A DNA stretch of 7,088 bases, from positions 1,385 to 8,472 of the forward strand of contig PLEQ01000219.1 in assembly GCA_003136475.1 (NCBI GenBank). The letters run 5' to 3'. Of the stretch, positions 6,291 through 7,088 are shown in pieces (position 1 is the stretch's first letter; each line of letters opens with the position of its first letter). The position numbers were made by a program, and so were the translations under genes. The notes under the pieces were generated by a model. The model did not search any database. It saw only the letters and a list, made by a program, of their open reading frames with translations, and was not told where the DNA came from. Source of the stretch: Deltaproteobacteria bacterium (GTDB taxonomy: Bacteria; Bdellovibrionota_B; Oligoflexia; Oligoflexales; Bog-1112).

Positions 6291-7088
6291 CTATTCTTCA
6301 CGTTGGATAGCGGCGCCTAACGAGGCTAGCTTCTTAAAAACTTCACAGTAGCCGCGTTCGATTTGATAAATGTTATCTATCACGCTCGTCCCTTTTGCCG
6401 CGAGTGCTGCGATAACCATTGCCATACCAGCACGTACGTCGGGAGAACTTAGACCGGCACCCAGTAAAGTATTCGGTCCCGTTACGACGACACGGTGGGG
6501 ATCGCAGAGTACGATATTCGCTCCCATCGACATCAGCTTGTCGGTAAAGAACATACGTCCTTCATACATTTTTTCGTGAAAAATCATGGTTCCCTTCGCC
6601 TGGGTAGCTGCCACAATGGCCACCGACATAAGGTCGGTGGGAAAGGCCGGCCATGGGCCACTATAAACTGTACCGATGCGACCACTGATGCCCGTTTGCA
6701 TGGTGAGCATATTTTTCCCTTCAATGCTTAAGGAATCGGTAAAGACTTGGGGATCTATACCGAGACGGCTAAATGTTTTGAGTATAAAACGCAGATCCGA
6801 GTTTTCAATACCTTCGATATGGATTTTGCCTTTGCTGATCGCACCCAGGCAAAGAAAGCTACCAATTTCCATAAAGTCCGGGCCCACCGTGTGCTCAAGG
6901 CCATGCAGCTCTGTAACACCGACGATCTCGAGATGGTTACTCCCGATTCCAGAAATTTTAGCCCCCATCTTGTTGAGTAATTTGCAGAGACCCACAATGT
7001 GCGGTTCGCATGCGGCATTATAAAGGCGGGTGGTGCCTTCAGCACGAACGGCAAGCATGAGGAGATTTTCCGTTGCAGTGACAGAAGG
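6291..7088 (-). CDS. murA: UDP-GlcNAc 1-carboxyvinyltransferase MurA, C-terminal part
   Basis: First committed step of peptidoglycan synthesis: transfers enolpyruvate from PEP to UDP-GlcNAc in the cytoplasm. The frame is open to the window edge, and the visible 265 residues begin PSVTATENLLMLAV, which aligns to about residue 160 of the roughly 420-residue enzyme. The N-terminal third, including the PEP-binding loop with the catalytic Cys (or Asp in fosfomycin-resistant types), is therefore outside the window. Visible active-site marks are WPAFPTD (Asp at visible residue 152, equivalent to Asp305 of E. coli), PDVRAG (Asp217 and Arg219, equivalent to Asp369 and Arg371) and IERGY (Arg245, equivalent to Arg397). 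The end LASLGAAIQREE is the normal MurA C-terminus. EPSP synthase is excluded by these motifs. The stop is TAG (6293-6291). The gene converges on gltX with 8 bases between, so it belongs to a different transcription unit, whose promoter lies to the right of the window. Confidence 0.96.
   Translation of the reverse strand, partial: PSVTATENLLMLAVRAEGTTRLYNAACEPHIVGLCKLLNKMGAKISGIGSNHLEIVGVTELHGLEHTVGPDFMEIGSFLCLGAISKGKIHIEGIENSDLRFILKTFSRLGIDPQVFTDSLSIEGKNMLTMQTGISGRIGTVYSGPWPAFPTDLMSVAIVAATQAKGTMIFHEKMYEGRMFFTDKLMSMGANIVLCDPHRVVVTGPNTLLGAGLSSPDVRAGMAMVIAALAAKGTSVIDNIYQIERGYCEVFKKLASLGAAIQREE

Noticed and set aside
6279..6320. An imperfect inverted repeat (TTAGCGC and GCGCCTAA) at the gltX/murA junction as a bidirectional terminator.
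   Set aside because: The arms are short, one has an unpaired C, the loop is about 27 bases and there is no T-run on either side.
6313..7058. Several + strand open frames opposite murA (for example 6370-6579, 6676-7023).
   Set aside because: murA on the - strand is unmistakable from its active-site motifs, and these frames show no family features.
1..7088. A novel defence system, mobile element or regulatory RNA in the window.
   Set aside because: Nearly every base is inside a recognisable gene; no transposase, integrase, CRISPR spacing, tRNA cloverleaf or long intergenic region was found.

Overview
The window holds six protein-coding genes packed almost end to end. Five lie on the + strand and look like one operon; the sixth enters from the right edge on the - strand and meets the fifth tail to tail. 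All look like chromosomal housekeeping or cell-envelope genes. I see no RNA gene, mobile element, CRISPR array, attachment site or origin, and no gene-free stretch longer than about 35 bases.

Organism: a bacterium, probably diderm (Gram-negative), because the second gene is a Sec-dependent lipoprotein of LolB-like layout behind a TPR gene and because peptidoglycan genes are present. Base composition looks moderate by eye. I cannot fix the phylum. The mixture of a LolB-like pair, a clostridial/MurG2-like murG and a GluRS with CxC...C zinc ligands does not resemble an enteric bacterium; a delta-proteobacterial or Bdellovibrio-like lineage is a guess only.

Layout: (1) 1-1044, 3' part of a TPR-repeat protein; (2) 1052-1783, lipoprotein, possibly LolB-like; (3) 1762-2751, OppD/DppD-type ABC ATPase; (4) 2738-3715, OppF/DppF-type ABC ATPase; (5) 3708-4808, MurG; (6) 4843-6282, glutamyl-tRNA synthetase GltX; (7) 6291-7088 on the - strand, C-terminal part of MurA. 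Genes 2 to 5 overlap one another by 22, 14 and 8 bases with the starts chosen here, a strong sign of translational coupling. Three starts were moved downstream of the longest possible reading frame (oppD to GTG 1762, oppF to ATG 2738, murG to ATG 3708) and gltX was set to ATG 4843, on the basis of ribosome binding sites and family N-termini.

Working together: MurA (first committed step) and MurG (last cytoplasmic step, lipid I to lipid II) bracket peptidoglycan precursor synthesis. The two peptide-transporter ATPases are translationally coupled to murG with no permease or binding-protein gene among them, which suggests a link to peptide or muropeptide uptake and wall recycling (inference). 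The TPR and lipoprotein genes suggest outer-membrane biogenesis. I do not see a previously undescribed system; the points most worth a second look are the duplicated start region of oppD, the permease-less opp pair joined to murG, and the MurG subtype.
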